NCBI GenBank assembly: GCA_000508965.1
Contig: BAHV02000006.1
Location: 1 to 64,000 of the forward strand
DNA: 64,000 nt
Origin: Dielma sp000508965
GTDB lineage: Bacteria > Bacillota_I > Bacilli_A > Erysipelotrichales > Erysipelotrichaceae
Direction: 5' to 3'
Part shown: positions 9,040-18,453 of the stretch, piece after piece
How positions within the stretch are numbered: the first letter of the stretch is position 1
Layout of the letters: every line of letters begins with the position of its first letter
The notes under the pieces: generated by a model
What the model was told of the DNA's origin: nothing
Database searches by the model: none
The model's input: only the letters and a program-made list of their open reading frames with translations
Made by a program: the position numbers and the translations under genes

Positions 9040-10468
9040 AACAGTTACGAATTATTACCTTTCAATCCTAAAAAGACAGAAAAAATTATTATTCTTATAC
9101 ACTGTAATCGGTTTTGTGGCATTTCCGATGGTCGCTTTAATCAGTACCAATTATGATGGCGGCCGCGGTATTTATGAGTACAGTATATTGATGTATGCTA
9201 TCTTTATGGGTGCCTGCGCATTGATAATGCCGATTGTGATTAATAAATTTATGCTTAATAAGCGAAGTGTGGATACTTATTTTTCACTGCCCATCAGCCG
9301 AAAGCATCTATTTGATGTCCATTACTTTGCGGGCTTAACATGTATCTATGTGCCTTTGTTATTGAACTACTTAATTGGCATATTGCTGTTAACCTTTAGA
9401 TATGGATTCTATTCATTTACTTTGCATAGCTTATTAGGTTTATTCGGGATTATCGTTATTACCATGGCAATTTACACAATAAATACATTAATTGTCACAA
9501 AAGCTAATAACATGATCGATTCAGCAATCTTGATTGCCGCTTATGCTATTCTGCCTTTCATGCTGTATATCTGTTCGATGTCTTTTGTAAATCAATTTAC
9601 GGTAGGTTTTACAGATAGCATGTTTGATTTTGGCATCATGCTTAATTTCTTGTCACCGTTTACGATCTTAAATGATTTTGTCTCTTCTTTTAATGATTTC
9701 ATTCGCACATATACAGCTGCCCTAGAATATAATTTGCTGTGGATCGCCTATGAAGCTTTAATTATTGTTGGATTCTATCTCTGGGCGGTAAATGTATTTA
9801 AAAAACGTAAGGGAGAGGACAGTGAGCAGGTTTCTAATGATTTTTTCACATATCCATTAGTTGTTAATCTATCAAGTGTGCTGCTTCTGTCAATGTATAT
9901 TATAGATATAATGGATATTATCCTTACAATTACGATTGTGGTTATTACCTTTATTCTTTATCTGATTATGCATTTTATATCAAGAAGATCCATGAAAGTC
10001 ACGCCGCAATTAATTATTAAATATTTCGTGATTTTGGCGGCATTTAATATTTTCGCTTTTGCGGCTAAGGAAACATATTTCTTCGGCATTAATCTTCAGA
10101 CACCCAATGTGGATCAATTTACGAAATTGGAAGTCAGTTATTATGATTATGATAATGACTGGAATGGCAAAGGTAATGAATATGAAGCTGTTATATTACT
10201 TAGTAATATGAATAAAGATGAAGAAAAGTTTGTAAATGATATTTTGAATCTGCAAAAAGTTGCTGCTGAGGAAAAAAAGAATTATATTGGAAATTCTTAT
10301 TATTATGTAGATGATTCGATATATCTCAGAGTTGTATTCAAAATAAATGAAGATGATTATGGTCATTATTATCGATTCAATCTGCCTAGAGAAGATTATG
10401 GTGATTTGCTTGAAAGTAAATGCTTCAAGGTGATGAATTATGATTATGACACGGAAATTGTTGATTAA
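9032..10468 (+). CDS. ABC transporter membrane permease with C-terminal soluble domain
   Basis: About 478 residues from ATG 9032, chosen over longer upstream starts because it follows GGGGG and overlaps the ATPase stop by only 8 bases. There are about eight to ten hydrophobic helices up to residue ~365, then an acidic C-terminal part of about 115 residues (SYYDYDNDWNGKG and onward) that is probably extracellular. It is the permease partner of the preceding ATPase. The family is not one I can name more precisely. Confidence 0.8.
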   Translation: MYKTVTNYYLSILKRQKKLLFLYTVIGFVAFPMVALISTNYDGGRGIYEYSILMYAIFMGACALIMPIVINKFMLNKRSVDTYFSLPISRKHLFDVHYFAGLTCIYVPLLLNYLIGILLLTFRYGFYSFTLHSLLGLFGIIVITMAIYTINTLIVTKANNMIDSAILIAAYAILPFMLYICSMSFVNQFTVGFTDSMFDFGIMLNFLSPFTILNDFVSSFNDFIRTYTAALEYNLLWIAYEALIIVGFYLWAVNVFKKRKGEDSEQVSNDFFTYPLVVNLSSVLLLSMYIIDIMDIILTITIVVITFILYLIMHFISRRSMKVTPQLIIKYFVILAAFNIFAFAAKETYFFGINLQTPNVDQFTKLEVSYYDYDNDWNGKGNEYEAVILLSNMNKDEEKFVNDILNLQKVAAEEKKNYIGNSYYYVDDSIYLRVVFKINEDDYGHYYRFNLPREDYGDLLESKCFKVMNYDYDTEIVD

Positions 10469-10898
10469 AGGATTAGTGCTGCTTTTATTAGTCAGCGGCT
10501 GCAGTAAACATGATGAAATCTGGACGGTAAATGCTTCGCAGCTATCACACGCTTTAAGTGAATTAAATCAAACTGAAGAGAATATTGAGGATCTAATTCC
10601 TTTTGAATGGGATGAAGCATATAGTTTTACACCTTATCTTCAAAAAGAATTCATCTATGATATTATTGGTTATAAATGGGATAATATCAAGGAATCTACC
10701 AGTGAGGATATGATACAGGTAGTATTTATGTATCAGGGAAAGGTTGTTTGCCATATCTTTGGCAGAGTAGAAAAATTAGGCTTTGTGATTGATTTCGGTG
10801 ATTATAATGGCAATGATTATGTCAAAATTACCAAAGATGAGAGTGCCAGACTTCACTTTGAATGTGAAGGGGATAAAAAAATATTACGTTATAATTAA
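10440..10898 (+). CDS. Small lipoprotein of ABC operon
   Basis: A 152-residue lipoprotein with signal peptide and lipobox VSGC (Cys21-22). The start overlaps the end of the permease gene by 29 bases, so it belongs to the GntR/ABC operon. The mature part is acidic with no recognised domain. It may be an accessory or substrate-sensing subunit of the exporter, inferred from context only. A second Met two codons in is an equally good start. Confidence 0.75.
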   Translation: MIMTRKLLIKGLVLLLLVSGCSKHDEIWTVNASQLSHALSELNQTEENIEDLIPFEWDEAYSFTPYLQKEFIYDIIGYKWDNIKESTSEDMIQVVFMYQGKVVCHIFGRVEKLGFVIDFGDYNGNDYVKITKDESARLHFECEGDKKILRYN

Positions 10899-10916
10899 TA
10901 ATAGGGAAGAGTTATA

Positions 10917-10950
10917 AAAGATTCTGTCAGATTTGGCAGAATCTTTTTTT
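10917..10950 (+). terminator. Rho-independent terminator of GntR/ABC operon
   Basis: The stem AAAGATTCTG (10917-10926) pairs with CAGAATCTTT (10937-10946), followed by a T-run. Confidence 0.9.
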
Positions 10951-10995
10951 GTTTCAATGAAGGATAATATATGATTATCATTTCAGGGGAACGTA

Positions 10996-11133
10996 ATGTT
11001 AATTGATTGGACAAAAATAAAAGATAGTATTCGTGGTTTTGAAATCTTAGCACTGTCATATGTAAAAGATAATATTGACAAACATATTGATTGGGAGTTA
11101 ACACAAGCTACTCGTGACGATAATAAGATGTAA
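10996..11133 (+). pseudogene. Fragment of Mrr-like restriction endonuclease domain
   Basis: A 45-codon reading frame contains GFEILALSYVKDNI and WELTQATRDDNK. This resembles the opening of Mrr-type nuclease domains (GxxFExLA...W..T..TRDGGxD), but the frame stops just after the first catalytic-type region. There is no nuclease core downstream, so it is treated as a decayed fragment. Chance resemblance in such a short piece is possible. Confidence 0.35.
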
Positions 11134-11349
11134 AAAATTATTCTGCACATGATTTTAGCTCATAGTTACCGTCTGTTGAAGTTGATGAATAATATTTAAT
11201 ATCATAAATCATATGTAATTTATATGAATTGGAACTGAAAAAGCTATTTTAAGCAATTATATTCGTCAAATTTTTTAATTCGATTATATCCTTACATAAA
11301 TAATGTAATATTTGGTACTATACTGTAAGCATAAAAAGGAGGATATTAT

Positions 11350-12108
11350 ATGGATTGGCAAAAATATTTTACATCGAAAATTTTAGACCGCGGCCTAGCA
11401 TATTATGAGAATGGGAATGTCTTAGAACTCATGCAGACATCACAGGGATATGAAGCTGTTGTTCAAAGTGACAGCGGCAATGAGTATGAGGTTTATATTG
11501 AGGCAGAGAATGATGAGCTGATCATGAATTGTGATTGTATTTATGGTCAGGAAATGGGTTATTGTAAGCACATGGCCGCGGTCTTATTTGCTGTGGAAGA
11601 AGGTGCTGAAATGATCCGGCAGCATGATTTAAGTAAACTGATTAATTGTTTATCCACTCAAAAGTTAAGAGAAATACTGCTTTCTGTTTCAGATCAGCGG
11701 GCTGTAAAATATAAGTTGCAGTTATTGGCTGAAAACGATCCGCAGCCTGTTTTAAAGCAGCGGTTAAATCAAATCATCAGAAAATACTCCGCAGCTGTTG
11801 AAGAACTGGAAAGCAGAGATTATTACAATTTCAGTGAAGAAGTCTTGGCTTTGCTGGAACAAGATATATATGAAATTGATGACAGTCAATGGGAATGCAA
11901 AGCTGAATGTGTACGTTATATATTAGATGAAATGCATCGTCTAAATCTTGATGAAGAGCTGGATGATATGTGGATGATCTTTAATACATGCTATGAAATG
12001 CTGGGAGCTATTCTGATGAAGGATGAATGCAGGCTTGGCTGGATGAAAAAGAAGCTGAATCCCACATACTTTAATGAAATGCTGGAAACGATTGAATTGG
12101 GCGTATAA
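11350..12108 (+). CDS. SWIM zinc-finger protein
   Basis: A 252-residue protein with a SWIM zinc-binding motif, CxC(x8)CxH, at Cys61, Cys63, Cys72 and His74 (CDCIYGQEMGYCKH). The rest is acidic and helical. SWIM domains bind DNA or protein and often sit at the N-terminus of SNF2 helicases; here the gene ends without a helicase, so it is a stand-alone member. It starts behind AAAAGGAGG and is apparently monocistronic. Function is unknown. Confidence 0.8.
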   Translation: MDWQKYFTSKILDRGLAYYENGNVLELMQTSQGYEAVVQSDSGNEYEVYIEAENDELIMNCDCIYGQEMGYCKHMAAVLFAVEEGAEMIRQHDLSKLINCLSTQKLREILLSVSDQRAVKYKLQLLAENDPQPVLKQRLNQIIRKYSAAVEELESRDYYNFSEEVLALLEQDIYEIDDSQWECKAECVRYILDEMHRLNLDEELDDMWMIFNTCYEMLGAILMKDECRLGWMKKKLNPTYFNEMLETIELGV

Positions 12109-12185
12109 ATTTTAAAATATTATTTTGCTGTGGAAAACGGCAATGTAAATTTAACGATAATAAAAGCTTCAGTTTCGTAAAGTAT

Positions 12186-12214
12186 TTGAAAACGCTTTGA
12201 TTACCTGTTATGAT
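12186..12214 (+). promoter_or_regulatory. Promoter with overlapping cre box for PRD regulator
   Basis: TTGAAA (12186-12191), a 17-base spacer and TATGAT (12209-12214) form a good sigma-A promoter. A cre-like site, TGAAAACGCTTTGA (12187-12200; one mismatch to TGWAANCGNTNWCA), overlaps the -35 box, so CcpA should repress the regulator gene when glucose is present. TTACCT (12201-12206) and AGGTAA further down form an additional inverted repeat. Confidence 0.7.
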
Positions 12215-12246
12215 TAACAAAAGGTAACTGAAGGTGTGGTGGATAT

Positions 12247-14157
12247 ATGTTAACGAACAGGCAGCGGCAGATTATGAAATATCTTAATGAAGAAGATTAT
12301 ACAACTGCTTCATATATTGCCGGCAGAATTAATGTATCAGATAGGACAATCCGCTCAGAAATGAAAATTCTTGCGGAGGAGTTATATAAAGAGGGAATCG
12401 AATTAGTTTCTAAGCCTAAGTATGGTTATCAGCTTCATGTTTTGAATCGTGAACAATATAATGTGCTGGTGGCTGAAGATGAAACTGAAGAAGCTGTACA
12501 GCCGGCAACACCACAGCAGCGTGTTCAATTTATCCTTGAATATTTGCTTGCGCATGATGATTATGTAAAAATTGAAGCGCTTTGTGATATGCTTTATACG
12601 AGCCAAAGCACTATTTCTCAAGATTTGAAAACCGTTCGTGAGATATTGGAAAAGAATAATTTAAAGTTGCTTCAGCGTCCTTATTATGGAATGAAAATCG
12701 AGGGCAGTGAGTTTGACTTGCGGCTTTGTATTTCAAACTATCTATCTAATATATTTGAGAGTGAAGATGGTGAAGCTGTGCTTCAGCGCAGTCAGCTGCA
12801 AAAAATCTCTGAAATTCTTGAGCTCTTGTTCGAGGAAGAAAATTATCACATGTCAGATTTTGCTTTTAATAATCTGGTGACGCATATTTATATCGCTGTA
12901 CAGCGAATTAAAAGTGGTAATTATGTGCCAATGGAAGTAGAACAGCTGGAAGAGATTGAGACACATAAAACAATCTATGAATTGGCATTACGCATCGTTA
13001 ATGTTATTGAAAAAGAATTCTCAATTACAGTTCCTAAAAGTGAATGCGGTTATATTATGATTCATCTGTTGGGTAAGCGTATGATTAAATCTGCTGAGGA
13101 AGCTAACCTGGTTGTTGATGAAGAAATGTTTGAAACAGTGAACGAAATGCTTAAGGCAGCGGATGAGGAGATGAATTTAGAATTAAGTCAGGATCTGAAT
13201 TTAAGACTTGTTCTCGCTTTGCATTTGATTCCATTAAAGAGCAGGCTGCAGTATGATTTAAATATGCGCAACCCACTGCTGAAAGAGATTAAGACGCATT
13301 ATATGCTGGCTTTCATGATTGCGACCACAGCTTGTGTGCCTTTAAAGGAATTGTATCATAAGGAAATCAGTGAAGATGAAATTGGCTACATCGCCTTGCA
13401 TATTAATCTGGCATTAGAGCGTAAGCGTGAAACCATTGACCGTAAGAATATCGTAATGGTATGCAGTACAGGCCGTGGAACCGCTGAACTATTGGAATAT
13501 CAATACCGTGATAAGTTTGGGAAATATATTAACAAGCTGATTACCTGCGATGTGATGAATATTGAAAAGATTGATTTTACTGATATCGATTTTGTGATCA
13601 GCACAGTACCGATTCAGGCAAAGCTGCCGGTACCGATTATCCGTGTTCAGTATTTTATGGAAACGCGAGATGAAAACAAGGTTAAACGGCTGCTCAGTAT
13701 TTCATCTAAAAATTCAATAGAACGATTTTTTGATCCCAACCTCTTTTTTGTTAATGTCCCTGCAAAAAATAAGGATGAAGTCATTGACTATATGACCATG
13801 CGGATTCGTAACTATCGCAAGGTACCGCGTAATTTCAAAGAATTAGTTTTGCTTCGTGAAAAGAAAGCGGTGACGGAATTCGGCAATCTGATTGCGATTC
13901 CTCATCCATACCGTGTCTGCACTGACGAAACCTTTGTTTGTGTAGCATTGCTGAAACGGCCGATTCTTTGGGATAAGCAGAAAGTACAGTTGGTATTCTT
14001 ACTCTCTATTGAAAAAAATAAGAATCGCGATCTTCAAAAATTCTATACCTTAACAAGTAAAATGCTGACCAGTAAGGATTATGTTAAATTATTGCTGCAT
14101 GAAAAGCGTTTCTCAACAATGATGAGGATATTTAAAACGATTGAAGATGAATTATAA
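12247..14157 (+). CDS. PRD-domain PTS-dependent transcriptional activator (LicR-like)
   Basis: A 636-residue regulator of the BglG/LicR family that would activate the neighbouring beta-glucoside PTS operon. It has an N-terminal HTH (QRQIMKYLNEEDYTTASYIA), a second Mga-type HTH (~residues 85-150), two PRD domains (~180-395, with histidines in MIHLLG and ALHINLAL), an EIIB-like domain (MVCSTGRGT, Cys406) and a C-terminal EIIA-like domain (AIPHPYR, His553). Activity is set by phosphorylation from the PTS. It starts after a GGTGTGGTGG ribosome region. Direct repeats at 14,872-14,902 ahead of the PTS genes are candidate binding sites. Confidence 0.9.
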   Translation: MLTNRQRQIMKYLNEEDYTTASYIAGRINVSDRTIRSEMKILAEELYKEGIELVSKPKYGYQLHVLNREQYNVLVAEDETEEAVQPATPQQRVQFILEYLLAHDDYVKIEALCDMLYTSQSTISQDLKTVREILEKNNLKLLQRPYYGMKIEGSEFDLRLCISNYLSNIFESEDGEAVLQRSQLQKISEILELLFEEENYHMSDFAFNNLVTHIYIAVQRIKSGNYVPMEVEQLEEIETHKTIYELALRIVNVIEKEFSITVPKSECGYIMIHLLGKRMIKSAEEANLVVDEEMFETVNEMLKAADEEMNLELSQDLNLRLVLALHLIPLKSRLQYDLNMRNPLLKEIKTHYMLAFMIATTACVPLKELYHKEISEDEIGYIALHINLALERKRETIDRKNIVMVCSTGRGTAELLEYQYRDKFGKYINKLITCDVMNIEKIDFTDIDFVISTVPIQAKLPVPIIRVQYFMETRDENKVKRLLSISSKNSIERFFDPNLFFVNVPAKNKDEVIDYMTMRIRNYRKVPRNFKELVLLREKKAVTEFGNLIAIPHPYRVCTDETFVCVALLKRPILWDKQKVQLVFLLSIEKNKNRDLQKFYTLTSKMLTSKDYVKLLLHEKRFSTMMRIFKTIEDEL

Positions 14158-14168
14158 TACATAATTGA

Positions 14169-14212
14169 AAAAGATATTTGTCTGACTTTATATATTCAAG
14201 CAAGTATCTTTT
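14169..14212. terminator. Bidirectional terminator
   Basis: The stem AAAAGATATTTG (14169-14180) pairs with CAAGTATCTTTT (14201-14212), 12 bp with one G-T pair. A-rich and T-rich flanks let it serve both the PRD regulator and the convergent membrane protein. Confidence 0.75.
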
Positions 14213-14215
14213 ATT

Positions 14216-14764
14216 TTAGGCATATTCAATTGATTCTTTACGGCATTTTCTAATGTTGAAGAATAAATAAATATAATCAATTACATCGATAAAAAAGATA
14301 ACTTGTAAAATCACATGCAAAATTGTCTTTTTAAGTGAAAAGATACCGTTTCGATATTGAACATAGATGCGGGTAATTGTATAGCTTGAGGTAATGACTA
14401 ACAAGAAGCACAACAAAGCTGTCACTATAGCGTAAATTAAAGGCAGTAAGAATATCATGCCGGGAAAGATAACCATAATGGTACCAGCACCGATACCAAC
14501 CAGTGTTATATAAGCATAGACAGGCAGTACAGCAATTTTCAACAATAAGGCAAGATTATTTAACCCATCCTGCTGTTTAGGAGTTATGAGTATCTCCTTA
14601 ATGTTTTTAAATAATGTAATCATGCAGAGAATTCCTAATACTGCAGCGGCGATCAGTGTAATATTTAAAAGCGCACTAACTGGATCAGGTAGATCAGAAA
14701 GTAAAATTGGCACCAGAATTATTGTATAAATACAGATTAAAAATGCAATTACATATTTTTTCAT
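14216..14764 (-). CDS. Hypothetical multi-pass membrane protein
   Basis: A 182-residue protein with four or five hydrophobic helices and a short basic C-terminus (IRKCRKESIEYA). It starts behind a purine-rich AAAGGGGGGAA ribosome site. No family is recognised. It is a single gene, convergent with the PRD regulator and divergent from the PTS operon, so no functional link is implied. Confidence 0.7.
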   Translation of the reverse strand: MKKYVIAFLICIYTIILVPILLSDLPDPVSALLNITLIAAAVLGILCMITLFKNIKEILITPKQQDGLNNLALLLKIAVLPVYAYITLVGIGAGTIMVIFPGMIFLLPLIYAIVTALLCFLLVITSSYTITRIYVQYRNGIFSLKKTILHVILQVIFFIDVIDYIYLFFNIRKCRKESIEYA

Positions 14765-14871
14765 ATCCGTTCCCCCCTTTCATAGACATTGTTATATACA
14801 TAATATCATAGTTTAAAAGCTGTAATTATTTTAAATATAGCATTTTGCGGCATTATTTCATCCTAATTCAT

Positions 14872-14902
14872 AATTTCCGCATACAATAATTCATTTCCGC
14901 AT
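14872..14902 (+). repeat. Direct repeats upstream of PTS operon (candidate activator site)
   Basis: ATTTCCGCAT occurs at 14873-14882 and again at 14893-14902, 20 bases apart. TTCCG followed by CGGAA also gives a small inverted repeat. Such two-turn spacing ahead of a PTS operon suggests binding by a dimeric regulator, most simply the PRD activator. Confidence 0.45.
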
Positions 14903-15001
14903 TGATAAACGGAAAAAACATCTATGGAATGAAACGGTACTCTCCTTTATTATGTAGTTGTAACAAATGACTGCAGACATTTGACGGCAAGGAGGAATCG
15001 C

Positions 15002-15337
15002 ATGGATACGTATGAAACAGCATTCACTTTGATTTTAAACGCTGGCAACTCAAAATCAAAATCATTGATGGCTATTGAGGAAGCTCGTGATTTCAATTTT
15101 GATGAAGCTGCAAGCTTGATCAAAGAAGCTAGAGAGGACTTAAAGTCAGCTCATCAGACACAGACGGAATTGATCCAGGGTGAAGCCAGAGGAGAAAAAA
15201 GTGAACTAAGTTTAATACTGGTTCATGCTCAGGATCATCTCACAACAGCCATGATCATGATTGATCAGGCAGAGGAATTTTTAAATATTTATCGTTTACT
15301 TTCAAAGGTAATTAAAAAGGAGGATTTAGAAGGATGA
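15002..15337 (+). CDS. PTS lactose/cellobiose-type EIIA
   Basis: A 111-residue EIIA of the Lac family (LicA/CelC type). It takes phosphate from HPr on the His in LVHAQDHL and passes it to EIIB. ATG 15002 is chosen over an upstream in-frame Met because it follows AAGGAGGAATCGC. The gene overlaps the EIIB gene by four bases and is the first gene of an EIIA-EIIB-EIIC-GH1-GH1-permease operon. Confidence 0.93.
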   Translation: MDTYETAFTLILNAGNSKSKSLMAIEEARDFNFDEAASLIKEAREDLKSAHQTQTELIQGEARGEKSELSLILVHAQDHLTTAMIMIDQAEEFLNIYRLLSKVIKKEDLEG

Positions 15338-15639
15338 GAATTATGTTAGCCTGCTGTGCGGGAATGTCAACAAGTTTAGTAGTATCAAAAATGCAGGATG
15401 AAGCTGCAAAACAGGGTAAAGATTATAAGATTTGGGCTGTTGAACAGGGGCAGATCGAAGATGAATTAGGTAACTTCGATGTATTGTTATTAGGACCACA
15501 AGTACGTCATATTCAGCGTAAAGTATCTAAAATCGTAGGCGATGCTGCGCCGATCGCAGTTATTGATGCCGTTGCTTATGGCCGCTGCGACGGTGCTGCT
15601 GTACTGAAACAGGCAGAAGCATTAGTGGAGGGGAAATAA
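15334..15639 (+). CDS. PTS lactose/cellobiose-type EIIB
   Basis: A 101-residue EIIB with the phosphocysteine P-loop CAGMSTS (Cys8) at the N-terminus, typical of CelA/LicB. It transfers phosphate from EIIA to the incoming sugar bound by EIIC. It is coupled at both ends, overlapping EIIA by four bases and EIIC by one. Confidence 0.94.
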   Translation: MRIMLACCAGMSTSLVVSKMQDEAAKQGKDYKIWAVEQGQIEDELGNFDVLLLGPQVRHIQRKVSKIVGDAAPIAVIDAVAYGRCDGAAVLKQAEALVEGK

Positions 15640-16931
15640 TGGCTAAATTTACAGAAAAATTTGAAGACGGCTTGATGATAGTTGCCGAAAAAGTTGATGA
15701 TAATAAATATCTAGGCGCTATCAAAAATGCTTTCACAACATTCATGCCATTCATTATTGTCGGTTCATTCGCAACATTATTTAATACATTACTGTGTTCA
15801 GCCACAACAGGCTTAGCCGCATTTATTCCGGCACTGGCAAGCCTAAGTCCGGCTTTTACAGCCATTAACTTCGCAACCTTGTCAATTATGGCATTGCCAA
15901 TCGTTTTTTTGATTGGTGTAGAAATGGCCAGAAAGAATAAAGTTCCTGAATATATCTGCGCGATTGCATGCTTAGCTGGTTACATTTGCGTTGTACCGCA
16001 GACAGTATCCGTAGTCGTTGAAGGTGCTACTGCGGCTGCTGCAGGTCTGCCTGGTGCTGCTATCGGTGCCCAAGGCTTATTCATCGGTATGATTGTTGCC
16101 ATTTTGGTATCTGAGTTATTCAGTGCATTAATGAAAATAGAAAAAATCAAAATTAAAATGCCAGCCTCAGTACCTCATGCCATTGCACAGAGCTTCAATA
16201 CTTTAGTGCCAATTTTAATTACCTTAGTAGTGACATCTGTAATCGGTACAGTATTCCATCTTATGACTGGTTCTTACTTGAATAACTGGATTTATGAAGT
16301 TGTTCAAGCACCGCTTGAAGCTGTATTCCAAAGTCCGGTTGGAGCAATTGCTTTATTTACGATAGCTCAAGTATTCTGGTTCCTTGGTGTACATGGCAAT
16401 ATGATTATCACACCAATTCGTAATCCACTTATCGCCAGTGCTATTGCTGCTAATATCGCAGCCGCAAGTGCAGGACAGATTCCAAATCAGCCAATCACTT
16501 ATGGTTCTTTAGTTTCCTTTATCGTTGTCGGTGGTGCAGGTTTAGTATTATCCTTAGTCATTTCACTGTTAATTTTCTCTAAACGAGATGATGAACGAGC
16601 GGTTGCTAAATTAGGCTTTGTACCCGCTTTGTTCGGAATTTCTGAGCCGGTAGTATTTGGTTTGCCATTAGTATTAAATGTTACGTATGCAATTCCATTC
16701 ATTCTGAATGGCGGTATCGCAACCGGTTTACTTCTATTTTTTACAAATATTGGTTTCCTGCCATGTAATATTGTCGACGTACCATTTGGTTTCCCAGTCA
16801 TTGTCAGTGCATTTGTCGGTCATGGCTGGCAGGGAGTTGTCGTTCAGCTGATTATTATAGCTGTAGGCGCTCTTGTTTATACACCATTTGTTTTAATGTC
16901 AAACAAGCAGGCTAAAAAAGAACTGAATTAA
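15639..16931 (+). CDS. PTS cellobiose/beta-glucoside EIIC permease
   Basis: A 430-residue membrane permease with about ten transmembrane helices. It shows EIIC-Lac family marks: the N-terminal KVDDNKYLGAIKNAF, FWFLGVHGN in mid-protein and GISEPVVFGLPLV near the C-terminus. It imports and phosphorylates a beta-linked sugar, probably a beta-glucoside, given the two GH1 genes that follow. Confidence 0.93.
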   Translation: MAKFTEKFEDGLMIVAEKVDDNKYLGAIKNAFTTFMPFIIVGSFATLFNTLLCSATTGLAAFIPALASLSPAFTAINFATLSIMALPIVFLIGVEMARKNKVPEYICAIACLAGYICVVPQTVSVVVEGATAAAAGLPGAAIGAQGLFIGMIVAILVSELFSALMKIEKIKIKMPASVPHAIAQSFNTLVPILITLVVTSVIGTVFHLMTGSYLNNWIYEVVQAPLEAVFQSPVGAIALFTIAQVFWFLGVHGNMIITPIRNPLIASAIAANIAAASAGQIPNQPITYGSLVSFIVVGGAGLVLSLVISLLIFSKRDDERAVAKLGFVPALFGISEPVVFGLPLVLNVTYAIPFILNGGIATGLLLFFTNIGFLPCNIVDVPFGFPVIVSAFVGHGWQGVVVQLIIIAVGALVYTPFVLMSNKQAKKELN

Positions 16932-16937
16932 TAAGCA

Positions 16938-16959
16938 GGGGGCAGTTATCTGCCCCTTT
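16938..16959 (+). terminator. Intercistronic hairpin after EIIC
   Basis: GGGGCAG (16939-16945), loop TTAT, CTGCCCC (16950-16956) and three T's. The short T-run suggests partial termination or 3'-end protection that would lower GH1 output relative to the transporter. Confidence 0.6.
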
Positions 16960-16975
16960 AGTTAAAGGAGGACTT

Positions 16976-18451
16976 ATGACAATACAATTTCCGAAAGGTT
17001 TTTTATGGGGCGGTGCCATTGCTGCTAATCAATGTGAAGGGGCTTGGAACCTAGATGGCAAGGGCATGAGTGTTGCTGATGTGGCATCTTATAAACCTCA
17101 TGTAGACGTTAAAGATTACAAGAGTCAATGGCATACAGGACCAGAAGATATTAAAATAGCGATGGAAATACAGGATGACACATATTACCCTAAAAGACGG
17201 GGTATTGATTTTTATCATCATTATAAAGAAGATATTGCCTTATTTGGTGAAATGGGTTTTAAAACACTGCGTGCATCTATTGCATGGACAAGAATTTTCC
17301 CAAATGGTGATGAAACAGAACCCAATGAAGCTGGGTTAGCTTATTATGAAGATTTATTTAAAACATTGCGTGCTCATGATATTGAACCATTAGTTACCTT
17401 ATCTCATTATGAAATGCCGCTTTATTTAGTTAATGAATTTGATGGCTGGGTTTCAAGAGAAGTGGTAGATATGTTTGTGAAATTTGCAAAAGTATGTTTT
17501 GACCGTTATAAAGATTTAGTAAAATGCTGGCTGACATTTAATGAAATTGATTCAGTTTTTCGCCATCCTTTCACAACCGTCGGTGTAGTTGAGGAAAAAT
17601 ATGAAAATAAAGATAAAGCTGAAGAAGCAATTTATCAGGCGCTTCATCATCAGTTTGTTGCCAGTGCTTTGGCCGTGAAATATGGACATGAAATTATCCC
17701 TGGTTCACAAATTGGCTGCATGGTAACCAAGACATTGACTTATCCTGAAACCTGCAATCCAGAAGACATTTATCTGGCCCAAAAGGATAATCGAATGAAT
17801 TTCTTCTATACAGATGTACAAGTATTAGGTGAATATCCTTTATTCATTAAACAATATTTCAAAAAACGTAATTTTGATATAAAAATGATAGAAGGCGATG
17901 CGGAAATTCTGAAACAGCACACAGTTGATTTCATTTCTTTCAGCTATTATATGAGTATGGTACAAAGTATTCATGCCGCACAGCGTGAAAAGGTCGGCGG
18001 TAATTTAGTAACGGGTGTAAAAAATCCTTATCTGCCTACATCAGAATGGGGCTGGCAGGTAGATCCTGTTGGTTTACGGATTTCACTCATCGACCTCTAT
18101 GATCGTTACCATAAGCCGTTATGGATCGTAGAAAATGGTATCGGAGCTTATGATAAAGTTGAAGAGGATGGCAGTATCCAAGATGATTATCGAATTGAAT
18201 ATTTCAGAAATCATTTTATCGAAATTGCGAAAGCAATTGATGAAGGTGTAGAGTGCATGGGATATACATCTTGGGCATGTATTGATATTGTAAGTGCTTC
18301 AACTTCTCAAATGAGCAAACGTTACGGTTTTATCTATGTTGATGCTGATGATTTAGGCAACGGTACTTATGAACGTAAGAAAAAGAAGAGTTTTGATTGG
18401 TATAAAAAAGTTATTGAGACAAATGGTGATTATTTAAACGAGGAGGCGTAA
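16976..18451 (+). CDS. GH1 6-phospho-beta-glucosidase
   Basis: A 491-residue family 1 glycosidase with the TIM-barrel start FPKGFLWGGAIAANQCEGAW. The acid/base Glu190 lies in TFNEID and the nucleophile Glu386 in IVENGIG. Its place after a PTS permease indicates that it splits phosphorylated beta-glucosides in the cytoplasm. The C-terminal region (SMSKRYGFIYVD) fits phospho-glycosidases. It starts behind AAAGGAGG. Substrate range cannot be told from sequence. Confidence 0.93.
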   Translation: MTIQFPKGFLWGGAIAANQCEGAWNLDGKGMSVADVASYKPHVDVKDYKSQWHTGPEDIKIAMEIQDDTYYPKRRGIDFYHHYKEDIALFGEMGFKTLRASIAWTRIFPNGDETEPNEAGLAYYEDLFKTLRAHDIEPLVTLSHYEMPLYLVNEFDGWVSREVVDMFVKFAKVCFDRYKDLVKCWLTFNEIDSVFRHPFTTVGVVEEKYENKDKAEEAIYQALHHQFVASALAVKYGHEIIPGSQIGCMVTKTLTYPETCNPEDIYLAQKDNRMNFFYTDVQVLGEYPLFIKQYFKKRNFDIKMIEGDAEILKQHTVDFISFSYYMSMVQSIHAAQREKVGGNLVTGVKNPYLPTSEWGWQVDPVGLRISLIDLYDRYHKPLWIVENGIGAYDKVEEDGSIQDDYRIEYFRNHFIEIAKAIDEGVECMGYTSWACIDIVSASTSQMSKRYGFIYVDADDLGNGTYERKKKKSFDWYKKVIETNGDYLNEEA

Positions 18452-18453
18452 AA

